A program made the translations under genes and the position numbers. 64,000 nt of DNA from Wolfiporia cocos (taxonomy: Eukaryota; Basidiomycota; Agaricomycetes; Polyporales; Phaeolaceae), in assembly GCA_029448655.1 (NCBI GenBank), contig JACCLO010000009.1:1364001-1428000 (forward strand), read 5' to 3'. Below, in pieces: positions 60,851 to 64,000 of this stretch. The stretch's first letter is position 1. Each line of letters begins with the position of its first letter. Under the pieces are notes generated by a model. That model was not told where the DNA came from. It saw nothing but the letters and a program-made list of their open reading frames with translations, and ran no database searches.

Positions 60851-61368
60851 CTATCCGATCACCGCATCCAGCCCTATGCGATATTGAAGTCGTGGTTGGC
60901 ATGTTCAATGTGTCTTGTGAATGACTAGGACTCTAGCGACGCGTGATGATCGGACTTACCTGACCTGTGCGCTGTTTCCGTATGACTCACAATCCTTCAT
61001 TGGTCGCGCGGTACACAACTCAGGACGCCAATACACAGGAGCTTCCGGGGGAAACAGATCTGTATTCTATACGACAGGTCAATAGCGTTGCAATTAGATC
61101 ATGGTGCAAAGGTGCAAAATCTAATATCACTGCATGGTATGACCCTGACTTCGTCCAGCTACCACTGGAATTGGCGGACGCCCCAGAGAGAGCAGTATAC
61201 ATAGGCTGATGGTATCGAAACGGAGTCTCCCGTCGGAATATTAATGACTCCACTCCGCTGCTGTTGATTGTGGATGTTCTGAAACCCATTCAACCTTCGA
61301 TCATCTGCGTGATTGCTCCGTCTATTAAATCATTACATATATAACAGAACCAAGATGATACAGACGAA
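60851..61368. other. Intergenic, nothing recognised
   Basis: About 500 bases between the end of the inverted-repeat arm and the 3' end of the next minus-strand gene. No coding or repeat signal. Confidence 0.5.
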
Positions 61369-62494
61369 TCACGGCTGCGTGCATGAATCTCGTGCACTTG
61401 CGTCAGACGTCCCCGCTGCGCTTGCGTTGACCTCTCCCTCTACGCTCGTGTTAGACGTCTTCGAGTTATCATGCGCCCCACGTTGTTCGCGTCTACGCAT
61501 GTTCATTGTCTCACGATCGAGGAACTTGGGCGACAGATTGCGCAGTAAATACGACAGCCTCTTCATCATCGTAATCTTCGGATTGTGATAGCCCACGAAA
61601 ATGCAATTTTTGTAGTCGCTGGATTGTTCCATCGGCAGCCCTGTGGTGCAAATTGCTTTATCATAAGATACAACACACAGTGACGAAGATGTTTTCCTAC
61701 CCATGCGCCCATTATAATTTTCGCAGGGATCACATCGCGCCCACCAAAAAGAGCTGGGCCCTTCTGACACCTTAACCAATCCGTATCTGTCGAACGTAAA
61801 TGTTCTGTCCCGGGCACCCGCATGGCATACTCCGCCCAACCAATGTGTGGCCTTCATCCAACCGGTCACGAAGAACACCTCGTTCCGCCGCTGTCCGATA
61901 TGAAAGTCGGCCCCCAAACGGTTCCAGTAGAGATGATTTCTCGACACGAACGACTCGATTGTCCCCTCCGGTGCGTGCAGCTTCTGCACCTTCACCGTCC
62001 TCGTAGGGAGCATCATGAAGGCGGCATAGTCCAGCTTGGAATGCAGATACAGTTTACTGTTGCTGATATGATCTGTCATGTGAGCAAACAAGTCTTTCGG
62101 CCGGATAGCCACATTTTACATGCCTGGATATGTCCCACCCCTTTTCAGGGACGGCGGTGACGCCTTCACTACCCAACACAAGGGGCATTTGCAGCGTCAA
62201 ATCTTCGATAGCAAAGTCATCTATGTTGAGACGCTCGAAGGGGTCTGTTATGCCAAAGCAGGTGTTGACGGCCGATGTCGCGGGCTGAAAGACATTCAGG
62301 ATCCGAATATATTGGCCGCCTGGTTCGAAAAATGCGACGTCGCCTATGGCGATTTCATGTTGCGAATTCCCCGCTTGCGGGTAATAGCGTGGATAACCGT
62401 ACCCCAATGGTGTTAACAGTGTAGCGTAAGCTTCCCAAGGAGGTCTTTCGTGAATGGCGTCACCAAGTGAGTCGGATTGGCGGTGGCACAGCAT
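61369..62494 (-). pseudogene. Conserved hypothetical basidiomycete gene with a one-base frameshift
   Basis: The frame from ATG 62494 runs through GYGYPRYYPQ, IAIGDVAFFEPGGQYIRILNVF and LQMPLVLGSEGVTAVPEKGWDIS to RLVCSHD, then stops. The protein clearly continues in another frame with NSKLYLHSKLDYAAFMM, FVSRNHLYWNRLGADFHIGQRRNEVFFVTGWMKATHWLGG, and a Ser/Thr/Arg-rich tail to a stop at 61369. At the junction (about 62057-62070) one extra A after the CATGAC codons would explain the shift; no intron of sensible size fits. Combined length would be about 370 residues. The sequence resembles a family common in Agaricomycetes but without a known function. Either a recent pseudogene or a base-call error. 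Confidence 0.65.
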
Positions 62495-62714
62495 GGTAGA
62501 TGTAGAAGTCCTCAGTTAAACCCCGCGCACTTATGAATGTCGACCTGCCCCATCTTATCCGTTCGGAAGTAGAGCTTCGCTGTGTCTCGGATATGTATAC
62601 GAACACAGTTTGCGTAGATTCGACTTCCGCAGGCGGATGTGATTAGTCAGACTTCTTTGGATCGCTTAGTAAGCACCGTACAGCAAACCTCCTCGCAACT
62701 GCTCGCAATCTGCA
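62495..62714. other. Divergent promoter region
   Basis: Lies between two start codons pointing away from each other (62494 minus, 62715 plus). A TATGTATAC near 62594 is the only AT element. Confidence 0.4.
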
Positions 62715-64000
62715 ATGGCTCCTGCACTCCCCCCTCCGTCTCTTTCTATTCCTCCTGTCTCAGCGACCTCAGCTGTAGACAGTGCTCTTCTAGAAAGCTC
62801 CGGCACGGGGATGAGTCCTTTGATTGTTCTTAGTGTGCTTTTCCTAGTCTGCGGTAGTGCAATCCTCACTGTCTGTCGTATGTCCTGAGGCGGTCAAGTG
62901 GCCTCGGGCGATAAAGTGGCCTCGAGCGATCAAGTGGCCTCGGGCGATTGACGTGCTCAAGTAGACCGAGGTCAGCGACGAAATGTGGAACCACGTCGGC
63001 AAACTTGTAGCAGGTTCCTCGTGCGGCAGCAGCTCTGCGTTCGTTAATGGAGCCCTCGATACTGTCAAGTTTTCTGAGCGTGACGAGCTTCGTCATCCGG
63101 GACTACAATGTGCGCAGGCCTATTCCAGGACTCAGCCCCACTCTCGGATTCGGAGGAGACGGCACTATGAAGCTGGAGACCCCCAAGCCTGATGCCATTG
63201 TTGATCGCTATCCTGTTTAGATCGCTCGTCGTAACAATGCGAGCCCATATGCTGACAATGCATTGCCAGAGCTGACATGCTATAGCCAGGTCGAGGCAAC
63301 ACCCTCCCCCGCTCTGGCTGAGCAGACATCGGTGGTCGTGCAACTGTGTCAACTCACCACTGAGAAAGATGCTCTAACCACTCTTGATGAAGGAAATCTA
63401 TGGGGCTCCAACATCCAGTCCATCACTCAACCGATGCGCGCTCATCAAGACGAGAAATGTATCGACGCCCAGACCGAGGCTTTCCATCTGCATTGTCGAG
63501 GAAGCTGACGTGAATACGGAATGCGCGCCAGTCCTAGTCGTATCCGATAGTTCCTCCCTCAGCCAAGACGTGCTAGCCTCTCCGTCTGAACCTTGCCCAG
63601 ACAGTGTTTTGTTGCAGTCCTGCTAAACGGAGTCAGAGCTTGGTGGAAGTGATAAGGAGAACGAGCCAATGTGCTTAAACTATGAGGGCGACTTGGCTTC
63701 GGAATGCTCTACGGACAGCTTGGTCATTACACCGTCTGTCTCCTTCGATTCTCAACTTTCCCAGGTCACCGAGGGTATCGAAGGTCTGTCGATCAAGGAC
63801 GACTTGGCCGAGGGGCATTCTTCAAACAGTGTTGTCTCTGCGCCGCCTGTCCCCTTCGACTTGCAGCTTTCCCAGCTCATTGAGAGTTCCGAGCGTCTGT
63901 CGATTCAGGACGATCCGGTTTCAGAGGAGTCAAGGAACAGCGCGGTCGGTTCTTCGTCGGCATCCTCTGAGGACGATCTTGCAGACGTTATCGAGAGCTT
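62715..64000 (+). pseudogene. Paralogue of the left-edge gene, 5' part, probably decayed
   Basis: An ATG at 62715 starts a short exon (MAPALPPPSLSIPPV...) with one membrane-type segment (SPLIVLSVLFLVCGSAILTVC) and a GTATGT donor at 62878. Downstream exons are unclear; a good-looking frame reads LSPTLGFGGDGTMKLETPKPD (63140-63205) and another SQVEATPSPALAEQTSVVV (from about 63284). From 63627 the sequence aligns without gaps to bases 1-374. A TAA (63624-63626) sits in frame directly before that block, with open frame on both sides, and a frame change seems needed near 63490. I read this as a degenerating duplicate, though an unusual splice could bypass the stop. The 3' end lies beyond the window. 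Confidence 0.5.
62894..62947 (+). repeat. 18-base tandem repeat in the first intron of the right-edge gene
   Basis: Three perfect-length units, TCAAGTGGCCTCGGGCGA, TAAAGTGGCCTCGAGCGA and TCAAGTGGCCTCGGGCGA, back to back. Confidence 0.85.

Overview
This window is nuclear DNA of a filamentous basidiomycete, most likely an Agaricomycete. Genes are split by many short introns (about 48 to 100 bases), mostly GT-AG with GTRNGT-type donors. Several genes match Agaricomycete-restricted families, and the window carries HET-domain genes and a KAR5-type nuclear-fusion gene. No prokaryotic, viral or organellar signal was seen. I built the gene models by hand; for seven of them (GH16, KAR5, G-alpha, LARP, DUF4048-like, carrier, GST) I added up the exon lengths, and each total is divisible by three.

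Layout. 1-0.9 kb: 3' part of a gene with internal LSI(K/Q/S)D repeats. A diverged paralogue of it (about 90% identical over 374 ungapped bases) starts near 62.7 kb and runs off the right edge. 2.6-10.1 kb: two minus-strand HET genes, one intact and one frameshifted, flanking a DUF4048-like coiled-coil gene. 11.3-21.5 kb: ATP synthase subunit k, a GH16 beta-glucanase, an SDR remnant and a La-domain protein (LARP1/Sro9 type). 22.8-29 kb: a divergent G-alpha subunit, a single-pass membrane protein and adenosylhomocysteinase. 29-33.5 kb is gene-poor. 33.5-50.7 kb: a conserved basidiomycete protein, a GTT1-like glutathione transferase, a KAR5/Tht1 karyogamy protein, a large seven-CCCH-finger RBR E3 ligase, mitochondrial ribosome recycling factor and another conserved low-complexity protein. 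52.6-60.9 kb: a third HET gene, a mitochondrial ornithine-type carrier, and a decayed fourth HET copy interrupted by a hAT-like MITE. 61.4-62.5 kb: a conserved hypothetical gene with a one-base frameshift.

The strongest structural signal is a roughly 3.1 kb inverted duplication (2.57-5.67 kb against 57.09-60.85 kb). The left arm holds the intact HET gene and also the last ~75 bases of the carrier gene, whose complete copy abuts the right arm. The segment was therefore copied from right to left; the donor copy then decayed while the transplanted copy stayed open. With the two other HET genes this makes a four-member non-self-recognition family in 60 kb with active birth and death. The most unusual protein architectures are the seven-CCCH-plus-RBR ligase and a G-alpha protein that lacks the catalytic switch II glutamine.
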